DNA of 64,000 nucleotides from Pseudomonadaceae bacterium (GTDB lineage Bacteria; Pseudomonadota; Gammaproteobacteria; Pseudomonadales; Azotimanducaceae). The stretch lies in NCBI GenBank assembly GCA_024743435.1, contig JANSWO010000010.1, positions 62,001-126,000 on the forward strand, written 5' to 3'. Below are positions 17,009 to 25,000 of this stretch, piece after piece (within the stretch, counting starts at the first letter, position 1; each line of letters starts with the position of its first letter). The notes under the pieces were generated by a model that made no database searches, was not told where the DNA came from, and saw only the letters and a program-made list of their open reading frames with translations. The position numbers and the translations under genes were made by a program.

Positions 17009-18765
17009 GCATCTTCAAATACAACGATACGGACGCACTTGGCAGGGTGAAATCAGTGGACACGGCCATCGTCATTGTCCAAGTGGCCGATGTTGATCGC
17101 CTCCGGAAATTGCAGGTCAATCGACTGGCTGTCCTCCAAAGCAGTCGTCCAGGCCAGCATCTGATTGGCATTATTCAGAAAATCACCCGCAACGCGGTTG
17201 AAGCGAAAGAGATTGGCGATGTGGAAGGCGATGAGGATGATCTCAAGATGCCCACAGAACTGAATTTGGTAAGAATCACGCTTATAGGCACGATGGTCGA
17301 TAAGCTGGGCACCCAATCCAACGTTTTCCTTAGGACTTTGGAGACAGTCCCAGAAATTGACGCCAATTGCTTTGCCGTCGAAGGAGAATCATTAACGAAT
17401 TTCATGCGAGTGATTGCCAGTATCGCAGCAGACGGTGAGAAGTTGTCGCTTGGTCACTACACACTGGATGATAAAGCGGAGGCGTTCCTTAACGGAAATA
17501 AATTCTTCCAGCGCCACGCTATCATTGTAGGAAGCACGGGTTCGGGTAAATCGTGGACCACTGCCCGCGTGCTCGAGTGCATGGCCGGTTTACCCAATGC
17601 CAACGGTATAGTTTTCGATATTCATGGAGAATATCGCCCATTGAAGGCGAACGGGATTCGGCATCTTCGAATAGCTGGCCCAAAGGACCTCGATGCCAAG
17701 AGCGCATTAAAGGACGGGGTCGTTCATCTTCCATATTGGCTGCTGGCCTACGAGGCGATGGTCTCGATGTTCGTCGATCGCAGTGATCAGAACGCACCGA
17801 ACCAAGCAATGCTCATGTCGCGGACTATCATCGACGCAAAGCGCGACTATTTGACTAGAGGCAAGCACAAGGAAGTCCTCGACAACTTTACTATCGACAG
17901 CCCGATTCCGTTTTCAATTGCTGACGTCATCGCACGTCTTGAAGAACTAGATAGTGAAATGATTCCTGGTGCTCGCAGCGAGAAGCAGGGACCATTTCAC
18001 GGAAAACTAAGCCGCCTCATTGAGAGGCTAAAGAACAAACAAACAGATCGTCGGCTAGGCTTTTTGTTTCAAGCACCGAAGCAGACGATGGAGTTCGATT
18101 GGCTCGATAAGCTCGTCGCGTCTCTGGTAGCCGGGACAAAAGACCAATCGGACAAGTTGGGCGGCGTTAAGATTGTGGATTTCTCGGAGGTCCCATCCGA
18201 TATGCTGCCATTAATCATTAGCTTGGTCGCGAAACTGATCTTCTCAATCCAACAGTGGACTCCGTCGGAGAACAGGCACCCAATTGCTCTCTTTTGCGAT
18301 GAAGCGCATCTCTATATCCCAGAACGCCAGTCATCCAGCGGGGGCGAGAGCTTCGCGATCGAGGTGTTTGAACGCATCGCAAAAGAGGGCCGAAAATACG
18401 GAGTCGGACTTGTGGTGATTAGCCAACGTCCCTCCGAGGTAAATCGCACGGTATTAAGCCAGTGTAACAATCTGGTCGCAATGCGACTCACCAATGGAGA
18501 CGACCAGAACGTTGTTAGGCGTTTATTGCCTGACAGCCTTGGGGGATTTAGCGATCTCCTGCCAGTCCTTGACACCGGAGAGGCGTTAGTTGTTGGGGAT
18601 GCGAGCCTTTTACCCACACGGGTCAGAATTCGACAGCCGGAGAATAAGCCAAACAGCGGAACCGTTCCCTTTTGGGATAAATGGGGCGAGGACAAGGAAG
18701 TAGCGATACTTTCTGATTCCGTTGCGAGTTGGAGAAAACAAGCAATCCAAGCTGCAAAAAGATAA
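17005..18765 (+). CDS. HerA-type hexameric ATPase/DNA translocase paired with SIR2
   Basis: 586 residues. An N-terminal beta-barrel (HAS-type, about 1-130) precedes a FtsK/HerA ATPase core with Walker A GSTGSGKS (176-183), Walker B ALFCDEAHLY (Asp432-Glu433) and the sensor segment VVISQRPSEV. HerA rings pump or unwind DNA and, in SIR2-HerA systems, assemble with SIR2 to control NAD hydrolysis and nuclease activity. The four-base overlap with sir2 and the three-base gap to hsdR put it in the restriction operon. No NurA-like nuclease gene is nearby. Confidence 0.93.
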   Translation: MSIFKYNDTDALGRVKSVDTAIVIVQVADVDRLRKLQVNRLAVLQSSRPGQHLIGIIQKITRNAVEAKEIGDVEGDEDDLKMPTELNLVRITLIGTMVDKLGTQSNVFLRTLETVPEIDANCFAVEGESLTNFMRVIASIAADGEKLSLGHYTLDDKAEAFLNGNKFFQRHAIIVGSTGSGKSWTTARVLECMAGLPNANGIVFDIHGEYRPLKANGIRHLRIAGPKDLDAKSALKDGVVHLPYWLLAYEAMVSMFVDRSDQNAPNQAMLMSRTIIDAKRDYLTRGKHKEVLDNFTIDSPIPFSIADVIARLEELDSEMIPGARSEKQGPFHGKLSRLIERLKNKQTDRRLGFLFQAPKQTMEFDWLDKLVASLVAGTKDQSDKLGGVKIVDFSEVPSDMLPLIISLVAKLIFSIQQWTPSENRHPIALFCDEAHLYIPERQSSSGGESFAIEVFERIAKEGRKYGVGLVVISQRPSEVNRTVLSQCNNLVAMRLTNGDDQNVVRRLLPDSLGGFSDLLPVLDTGEALVVGDASLLPTRVRIRQPENKPNSGTVPFWDKWGEDKEVAILSDSVASWRKQAIQAAKR

Positions 18766-18768
18766 TAC

Positions 18769-21690
18769 ATGCCCAAACCCGGAGAACAAAAAACCGTTCA
18801 AGCCCGAATCCTCGAATACGCCAAGGCCGTCGGTTGGACGTTTGTGTCCCGCGAGGAAGCCGAGCAGCGGCGTGGGTTTGATACCGATGTGCCGCCCGCA
18901 GACCGAGCAAAGAATCGCTCGCTCTTCTTCGACAACCTGCTCGACGCCAAGGTACGGGAGTTCAACCCGCGTTACACGGAAGGACCGGGCGCATTACTCG
19001 GCCAGTTTCGCCTTCTACACACCGACATCTATGGCAACCGGGAATTTGTCGAACACCTGCGCAATCGAGGCAAGTTCTTCGATGCTGATGAGAAGCGCGA
19101 GCGCGACCTGATCCTGATCGATTACGAGAATCCGGCGAACAACGTTTTTGAGGTCACCGAAGAGTGGGCTTTTCACAACGGCCACTACGGTACACGCGAG
19201 GATGTGGTCTTTCTCATCAACGGCATCCCGGTGCTGGTCATCGAGTGCAAGAACGCCAACAAGGACGAGGCGATTGCTCTGGGGGTAGACCAAATCCGCC
19301 GTTACCACCGCGAGACGCCCGAGCTGTTTGTCTCGCAACAGCTGTTCACCGCCACAGACGCCATCGGCTTTTCCTACGGGGTGAGCTGGAACACGGTGCG
19401 GCGTAACATTTTCAACTGGAAGGATGAGGAAGTCGGCAAGCTAGAAGCCAAGGTGAAGAGCTTCTGTGCCATCCCCCAGGTGCTCGCCTTCCTGAAGGAC
19501 TACATCGTCTTTGCGGAAAAAGACGAGGAGCTGAACAAATACATCCTGCGCCAGCACCAGACCGGTGGTGTGGACGCAGTTGTCGACCGCGCGCTTGATT
19601 CCAAGCGCACCCGCGGCCTTGTCTGGCACACCCAGGGCAGTGGCAAGACTTTCACCATGATTAAGGCAGCGGAGCGGCTCTTCCGCGCGCCAGAGGCGGA
19701 CAAGCCCACGGTTCTGTTGATGATCGACCGCAACGAGCTGGAAGACCAGATGCTCAAGAACCTCGCTGCGCTTGGCTTGGGCAATCTCGAACACGCCAGC
19801 AGCATCAAGCGACTCAACCAACTGCTGAAGGACGACTACCGGGGCATCATTGTGACGATGATCCACAAGTTCCGCGACATGCCGGCGAACCTGAACACGC
19901 GCTCGAACATTTTTGTGCTCATCGACGAAGCCCACCGTACCACCGGCGGCGACCTAGGCACTTTCTTAATGGCGGGCCTACCCAATGCAACCTACCTTGG
20001 TTTCACGGGTACCCCGGTAGACAAGACCGCCTACGGCAAAGGCACTTTCAAAACCTTCGGCTGCGAGGACGACCAGGGCTACCTACACAAGTATTCCATC
20101 GCCGACAGCATTGAGGACGGCACCACCCTACCGCTCTACTACCAGCTCGCACCCAACGAGATGCTTGTACCCCATGAAACTTTAGACAAAGAGTTTCTCT
20201 CCCTCGCCGAAGCTGAGGGCGTGGCTGACATCGAGGAATTGAACAAGATCCTCGAGCGGGCGGTGAACCTGAAAAACTTCCTCAAGGGTAAAGAGCGCAT
20301 TCAACAGGTAGCGCAATTTGTCGCCAAACACTACCAAGAAAACGTTGAGCCGCTGGGCTACAAAGCCTTCCTTGTCGGGGTGGATCGCGAAGCCTGTGCC
20401 CACTACAAGAAGGCCCTCGATCAGTTCCTGCCATCTGAGTATTCTGAGGTTGTTTACACCGGCAACAACAACGACTCCGCGCTGCTAAAGGAATTCCACC
20501 TCGACTCGAAGAAAGAGCGGCAGATCCGCAAGAGCTTCGGCAAGCTCGACCAGCAGCCGAAGATATTGATCGTTACTGAGAAACTGCTCACCGGTTTTGA
20601 TGCGCCCGTGCTCTATGCCATGTATCTGGATAAGCCAATGCGCGATCACACGTTGCTGCAAGCCATCGCCAGGGTGAACAGGCCGTACGAAAACGAATCG
20701 CTAGACATGGTGAAGCCTCACGGCTTTGTGCTCGACTTCGTAGGCATCTTCGACAAGCTCGAGAAAGCGCTAGCCTTCGATAGCGAAGAGGTCAACGCCA
20801 TCGTTAAAGATCTCAATCTGCTAAAGATGTTATTCCAAAACAGGATGGAGCTGGAGGCCCCGGCCTACCTGGCTCTTGTGCAACAGAACTTCAACGACAA
20901 GGACGTCGAGAGCCTGATAGAGCACTTTCGTGATGCTGAACGCAGAAAGGCATTCTTCCGCGAATTCAAAGAGATCGAGATGCTCTACGAGATCATTTCG
21001 CCTGATGCCTTTCTGCGCCCGTTCATCGAGAGCTACGGCACACTCGCAGCGATCTACACGGTAGTGCGCAAGGCCTACGCCAAGCAGGTTTACCTAGACA
21101 AAGAGTTCCAGCGGAAAACTGACGCTTTGATCCAGGAACAAGTCGGCAGTTTCGGAGTGGGTGCTATCAGCGAACAGATCGAAATCAACGCCGACACCAT
21201 CGCGGTCATCAAAGCTCGACAGGAGGGAGATGGTACGAAGGTCATTAACCTCGTCAAGAGCATCCAGAAAACCGCAGAGGAGCAAAGCGATGATCCTTAT
21301 CTGGTCGCTATGGCGGAGCGCGCACTGGCGATACAGCAGACTTTCGAAGACCGCCAATCTACAACATCTGACGTACTAGAGGAGCTGTTCAACGAGGTGG
21401 CCGCCAACGAGAGGCGCAAGGAAGAACAGGCACGCAAGGGTTTCGACGGCCTGGCTTACTTTGTGTACCGCACCCTCCTGGACGAAGAGATCAACAACGC
21501 TGAGGCTGTTACTCGTGAAATCAAATCGGCCTTCGTGGAGTACCCAAACTGGCGACAGAGCGAGAGCGCTTTGCGGGAACTGCGACAGAAGGTGACGTTC
21601 GCAATCTTCCGCGAGGCTGAAGAGCTCGAAACCGTTATCGCGATCGTGGACAAGCTGTTTACGCTCCTAGACAAAGCTGCGCGGCTCTAA
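18769..21690 (+). CDS. hsdR: Type I restriction endonuclease subunit HsdR
   Basis: 973 residues with the N-terminal nuclease domain (VLVIECKNA, Glu159 and Lys161 of the PD-ExK site), a superfamily 2 translocase with HTQGSGKT (287-294) and DEAH (386-389), motif GFTGTP, and a helical C-terminal region that binds HsdM. It translocates DNA and cuts at a distance when it meets unmethylated foreign DNA. Usually hsdR is next to hsdM/hsdS; here sir2 and herA intervene. All genes lie within a few bases of each other, so hsdR expression depends on read-through across sir2-herA. Confidence 0.96.
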   Translation: MPKPGEQKTVQARILEYAKAVGWTFVSREEAEQRRGFDTDVPPADRAKNRSLFFDNLLDAKVREFNPRYTEGPGALLGQFRLLHTDIYGNREFVEHLRNRGKFFDADEKRERDLILIDYENPANNVFEVTEEWAFHNGHYGTREDVVFLINGIPVLVIECKNANKDEAIALGVDQIRRYHRETPELFVSQQLFTATDAIGFSYGVSWNTVRRNIFNWKDEEVGKLEAKVKSFCAIPQVLAFLKDYIVFAEKDEELNKYILRQHQTGGVDAVVDRALDSKRTRGLVWHTQGSGKTFTMIKAAERLFRAPEADKPTVLLMIDRNELEDQMLKNLAALGLGNLEHASSIKRLNQLLKDDYRGIIVTMIHKFRDMPANLNTRSNIFVLIDEAHRTTGGDLGTFLMAGLPNATYLGFTGTPVDKTAYGKGTFKTFGCEDDQGYLHKYSIADSIEDGTTLPLYYQLAPNEMLVPHETLDKEFLSLAEAEGVADIEELNKILERAVNLKNFLKGKERIQQVAQFVAKHYQENVEPLGYKAFLVGVDREACAHYKKALDQFLPSEYSEVVYTGNNNDSALLKEFHLDSKKERQIRKSFGKLDQQPKILIVTEKLLTGFDAPVLYAMYLDKPMRDHTLLQAIARVNRPYENESLDMVKPHGFVLDFVGIFDKLEKALAFDSEEVNAIVKDLNLLKMLFQNRMELEAPAYLALVQQNFNDKDVESLIEHFRDAERRKAFFREFKEIEMLYEIISPDAFLRPFIESYGTLAAIYTVVRKAYAKQVYLDKEFQRKTDALIQEQVGSFGVGAISEQIEINADTIAVIKARQEGDGTKVINLVKSIQKTAEEQSDDPYLVAMAERALAIQQTFEDRQSTTSDVLEELFNEVAANERRKEEQARKGFDGLAYFVYRTLLDEEINNAEAVTREIKSAFVEYPNWRQSESALRELRQKVTFAIFREAEELETVIAIVDKLFTLLDKAARL

Positions 21691-21695
21691 TCTTG

Positions 21696-22091
21696 GTGAA
21701 CGAGAAAGCCAAATCAGCGTTCAAGAGCCGTCTATCAGAATGGGCTGCGACACTCGGCGTAGCGGTCGCTGGCGTTTACGTACGCCCCATGCGCAACAAG
21801 TGGGCATCTTGCTCCACTAACGGCATTCTGAGCTTCAATGTTGAGCTATTGGAACTTGAATCCCAAGTGTGGGATTACGTCATAGTCCACGAGCTCTTGC
21901 ACTTTGACGTACCCAATCATGGGCGCCTATGGAAAAGCTTGATGAGAGTTCATGTAGGCGATTGGGAATATTGCGAAGACGTATTACGAGACCACGCGAG
22001 TCAAACATCTGAGAGCAATCCGAAGCTCGGAACGAAAGCGCTCCCACTCCTCAGCGATCCGATAAGCACAACCAGGCAGCGGCCCAACTAG
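21696..22091 (+). CDS. YgjP-like (DUF45) metallopeptidase at the end of the restriction operon
   Basis: 131 residues from GTG 21696; a TTG at 21693 is possible. The zinc-site motif HELLHFDVPNH is complete, within the DUF45/WLM-like family of small metallopeptidases (PMRNKWASCS, then VWDYVIVHELLH). It follows hsdR by five bases, so it is the last gene of the operon. Small peptidases of this family often neighbour type I restriction genes; a role in turning over HsdR or a partner protein is plausible but unproven. It overlaps the convergent Mrr-like gene by four bases. Confidence 0.82.
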   Translation: MNEKAKSAFKSRLSEWAATLGVAVAGVYVRPMRNKWASCSTNGILSFNVELLELESQVWDYVIVHELLHFDVPNHGRLWKSLMRVHVGDWEYCEDVLRDHASQTSESNPKLGTKALPLLSDPISTTRQRPN

Positions 22092-23086
22092 ATCGGCCAA
22101 TACACCCGCCCCAACGGCAACAACGCCCTCGCCTCCACATCGAAGTTTTCATAGTTCTCAACAATTGCTTCCACCAACGAATCAAAATCCATCAGCGCGA
22201 TGTTGATCGATGCGCGATCCGCCTCGTATTTGGCTTCCCTGGTGAACCCGCCGGTGCTGACATAGAGCCCCTTGTCATCCGGATGCCGGCCGCCAAGAAA
22301 CGATCGGATGTCTGGGGCACCCATCGACGTTTTGGTGCGGTGTTTGCACTCCACGATGATTCGAGGCTGCTCGAGCCCAAGGCCATCTGGTGAGGCGATA
22401 ATGTCCTGTCCGCGATCCGGACCTTTCGGGCTTACGCGAGTTTTGTAGCCCATCGCTCGAAGCAAGCCCGCGACCAGCTCTTCAAACTCGTCACCGTCCA
22501 TGAGAGTGACCCGGTCTTTGATGAACTCCAGGCCTCTGGCTCGGGCATCATCGAACAGGTCTTCCGGCTGAGGTTCGCTCTCAACTAACGTTTCCTGTCT
22601 CGGTAGCTCCGAGATTCCAGCGCCGAGGGCTTGAATCTCATCCGCCACATCGTCCCGAATCATGAACAGGGTGGAGATAGATCCCAGCGAATTGCGCGCC
22701 GAGGCACTAAGGGCATCGCGGCTCACGCTGGTTTGCCACTCCACTCGCCGCGCTCTGGGCAATGCCTCCATCAGATCGGGTGACCACGTTGGCTCGGACT
22801 TGATCTCGCCCACCAGGTATTTCCGGGCATTGGGGTCATAGCTGACAACGCCATCGCCAATAGCAATCTCGTTCAGAAACCGCCATAGCTGCCCGGCACC
22901 AGCGGCAACCTTTGAGCGATTGCCAGACGCAAAGCCTGAGTCGTGGAACTGCTGAATGATTGCCTCGCGAGCTACCCCCGGGGAAATATCCCCCAAGTCA
23001 GCCCAACCCACAGCCACCACTGAGTGCGCTTCGAACTCTTCGATGTAGCCAGCTCCCTGGCCCGCTCGCACCATCCACATGGTCAT
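22088..23086 (-). CDS. Mrr-like restriction endonuclease
   Basis: 332 residues from ATG 23086, which has AAGGG eight bases before it; the open frame extends 33 residues further but without family content. The C-terminal Mrr-type PD-(D/E)xK nuclease is clear: FEELVAGLLRAMGYKTRV, GPDRGQDIIAS and IIVECKHR, the standard D...ExK site. The N-terminal half (MWMVRAGQGAGYIEEF, VVAVGWADLGD) resembles domains fused to Mrr in type IV or modification-dependent enzymes and may bind DNA or a modified base. It converges on the restriction operon. Confidence 0.88.
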   Translation of the reverse strand: MTMWMVRAGQGAGYIEEFEAHSVVAVGWADLGDISPGVAREAIIQQFHDSGFASGNRSKVAAGAGQLWRFLNEIAIGDGVVSYDPNARKYLVGEIKSEPTWSPDLMEALPRARRVEWQTSVSRDALSASARNSLGSISTLFMIRDDVADEIQALGAGISELPRQETLVESEPQPEDLFDDARARGLEFIKDRVTLMDGDEFEELVAGLLRAMGYKTRVSPKGPDRGQDIIASPDGLGLEQPRIIVECKHRTKTSMGAPDIRSFLGGRHPDDKGLYVSTGGFTREAKYEADRASINIALMDFDSLVEAIVENYENFDVEARALLPLGRVYWPI

Positions 23087-23275
23087 GGCTTCAACCCTTT
23101 GTTTATTCGAGTGAAGACGATAGCAGCCTCGACCCCGAGATTTGGCTATCGGTAAGCATGGATAGGTCGCCTGCCCGCAAGTCACGCGCAGGAATGACTA
23201 CGGCTTGGCCCCATCGAGTGAAGCTAAAGATCGGTGGAGGGTAGCGATGCCATCTTGCAACCCACTGATGCGATA

Positions 23276-24169
23276 TTAATCGCCCTCGGGAGCGCGGCCT
23301 TTCGTCTGCAGTACCGCCGCTGATATCGCGTGCGGCATGATGAAGGAAGCGATAGTCGCGATCACATCCACGAGATCGCCCGGGTGCAGTGACACGTTAC
23401 CCAGAAAAGCATTCCACTGACGTCGCTTCTGCTCATCCTCGGCGAAGGCCGGCATCAGAGCATCCGGTAGCTCGGTCGGGATATCAGTCTCGCGGCGCTC
23501 AAAGGTTGCTGCGATTGCACGAGCCAGCCGGCCGTCGTCGAATGGAGTGGACCGGCTCAGCAACCAAATGTCGTAGAAGTCTTTCATGCGGCTATTCGCG
23601 AGCCCCAGCGAGACCATCGCCTGGAATTTCTCGGCGATCACCGTTTCCCGAGCGTAGGCGCGTATGCGAGGCGCCGGAAAGTCCAGCATGCACGGATAGT
23701 CAACAACCTCGTCTCCGGGTACCAGCGCGTCTCCAAAGCCAATATCGATCGACACGGAAACTCGGGCGCCGCTGATCGAGGCTGCCGTACGCAATCGTAG
23801 TCCGCCGTACACCAGCTCCTCCCAGATCTGGTCGACGCGTATGGCGTCGACATCGAAATCAACGCCATCCTCAGCGTCTATGGCGAGAATCTCCTTGAAC
23901 GCAGCCAGCATCGCTTCCGGGTTGGGATCGCCGAAACCCAATAGGTCCAGATCACGGGTTGCGCGGTGTGGGTCTGGAAGCCAGATGGTTAAGAGCATCG
24001 CGCCTTTGAGCACGAAACGGTCTGCATAAACAGACGTGCTCAGCCGGTAGAGCAGCCGTTCGAGTACGTATCGAGTAAGTATCAGATCAAAACTCTTCTC
24101 CGCCTCGCGGGAGAGATTCTGCAGGCGGGCTCGAACGGATGCGCCAACGTTTTTGACCTTCTTAGGCAT
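23276..24169 (-). CDS. abiEii: AbiEii-type nucleotidyltransferase toxin
   Basis: 297 residues. The nucleotidyltransferase site shows VLKGAMLL (Lys55-Gly56) and RDLDLLGFG (Asp73, Asp75), then the EKFQAMVSLG and MKDFYDIWLL segments typical of AbiEii/AbiGii toxins. Such toxins use NTPs, usually GTP or CTP, to modify a target such as tRNA, halting growth and aborting phage infection. It overlaps the end of abiEi by eight bases, so it is coupled to its antitoxin. The 190-base stretch between it and the Mrr-like gene start at 23086 has no gene. Confidence 0.92.
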   Translation of the reverse strand: MPKKVKNVGASVRARLQNLSREAEKSFDLILTRYVLERLLYRLSTSVYADRFVLKGAMLLTIWLPDPHRATRDLDLLGFGDPNPEAMLAAFKEILAIDAEDGVDFDVDAIRVDQIWEELVYGGLRLRTAASISGARVSVSIDIGFGDALVPGDEVVDYPCMLDFPAPRIRAYARETVIAEKFQAMVSLGLANSRMKDFYDIWLLSRSTPFDDGRLARAIAATFERRETDIPTELPDALMPAFAEDEQKRRQWNAFLGNVSLHPGDLVDVIATIASFIMPHAISAAVLQTKGRAPEGD

Positions 24170-24779
24170 TAGCGGTCAGGGCCTCGAGATATGGGCGCAT
24201 GACTGTGGAAACCCCACCCTTCGCGGCTTGACGAGCGATTTCAGCCGGCGTCGCCTTTCGCTGCCTCAACACCTCTTGCAGGCCCTCTATCGCAACAGAC
24301 AGGCCCATTTTGCCACGATGTCGGAAGCAATCCGCCACCGTCTTGGCCGCCCCATAAACTTGTACCGACACGCCGTCGATCACATGCGTCTCTACGCTTT
24401 CCCTCAGCAGACCGCCTGTGAAACGAACAATACGAATGCCCGCACCACTTTGCCGCGGTGACCAATCCTTAGACCCGATCGCTATCCAGACCTTTGAAGG
24501 CAGCTGATCCGTGAGACCGTGGAAGGCCAGGGCGGAAACGAGACACACGACGCCCTTGGGTATCCGCTTCGCGGCTTCCGCCAGACTGTGGTTCGGGTCC
24601 AGGTCTGCATCTGACAACTGATAGACGCCCCGAGACAGGCGAATGACCTCACCGGCTCGTTCCATACGACTCACCGTCGCCGCGGTCACGCCAGCCTCGC
24701 GCAGCTCGATCAGGCGCATGATTCCAAGCTTCTTCAGCAGAGAGTGAGCAAGCTCACGCTGTGTTCGGGGCTCTTTCAT
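24162..24779 (-). CDS. abiEi: AbiEi-type antitoxin and repressor
   Basis: 205 residues from ATG 24779 (MKEPRTQRELAHSLLKKLG); the open frame upstream is not family-like and would cross the operator. The N-terminal winged helix (LIELREAGVTAATVSRMERAGEVIRLSRGVYQ, shown in parts: GVTAATVSRMERAGEV) is the AbiEi DNA-binding domain, and the remainder matches the AbiEi C-terminal antitoxin domain (VYGAAKTVADCFRHRGK). The antitoxin represses the operon by binding inverted repeats in the promoter. A fitting 9-bp inverted repeat lies directly upstream. It acts as a type IV antitoxin without needing tight toxin binding. Confidence 0.92.
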   Translation of the reverse strand: MKEPRTQRELAHSLLKKLGIMRLIELREAGVTAATVSRMERAGEVIRLSRGVYQLSDADLDPNHSLAEAAKRIPKGVVCLVSALAFHGLTDQLPSKVWIAIGSKDWSPRQSGAGIRIVRFTGGLLRESVETHVIDGVSVQVYGAAKTVADCFRHRGKMGLSVAIEGLQEVLRQRKATPAEIARQAAKGGVSTVMRPYLEALTANA

Positions 24780-24828
24780 TGATACAAATACTATATATGT
24801 AGGATCTATGTACCGAGCTTTTGTATCA
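24780..24828 (-). promoter_or_regulatory. Inverted repeat upstream of abiEi, probable AbiEi operator
   Basis: TGATACAAA (24780-24788) and TTTGTATCA (24820-24828) are perfect inverted 9-mers 31 bases apart, directly before the abiEi start codon. The AT-rich interval (ATATATAGTA on the minus strand) can hold a -10 box. AbiEi is known to bind paired inverted repeats to repress its own operon. Confidence 0.7.
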
Positions 24829-25000
24829 TTTACCGAGGCGACGCACAACGTTTGCCAACGCTGGTTAAGCCGGGTGGATAACCACACGCGATGGCCGCGG
24901 TTTCTTCCAAAGCCACCCCTACCCCCCCACACATTCATCGAGCCACCGATCTCCGCGTGCTAAGTTTGAACGCCATCGACAGCCCTCTGGAACCCAACTC

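Noticed and set aside
15971-18765. SIR2-HerA as an independent operon that merely landed beside the restriction genes
   Set aside because: Four-base start/stop overlaps on its left side and a three-base gap on its right leave no room for its own promoter or terminator within the junctions.
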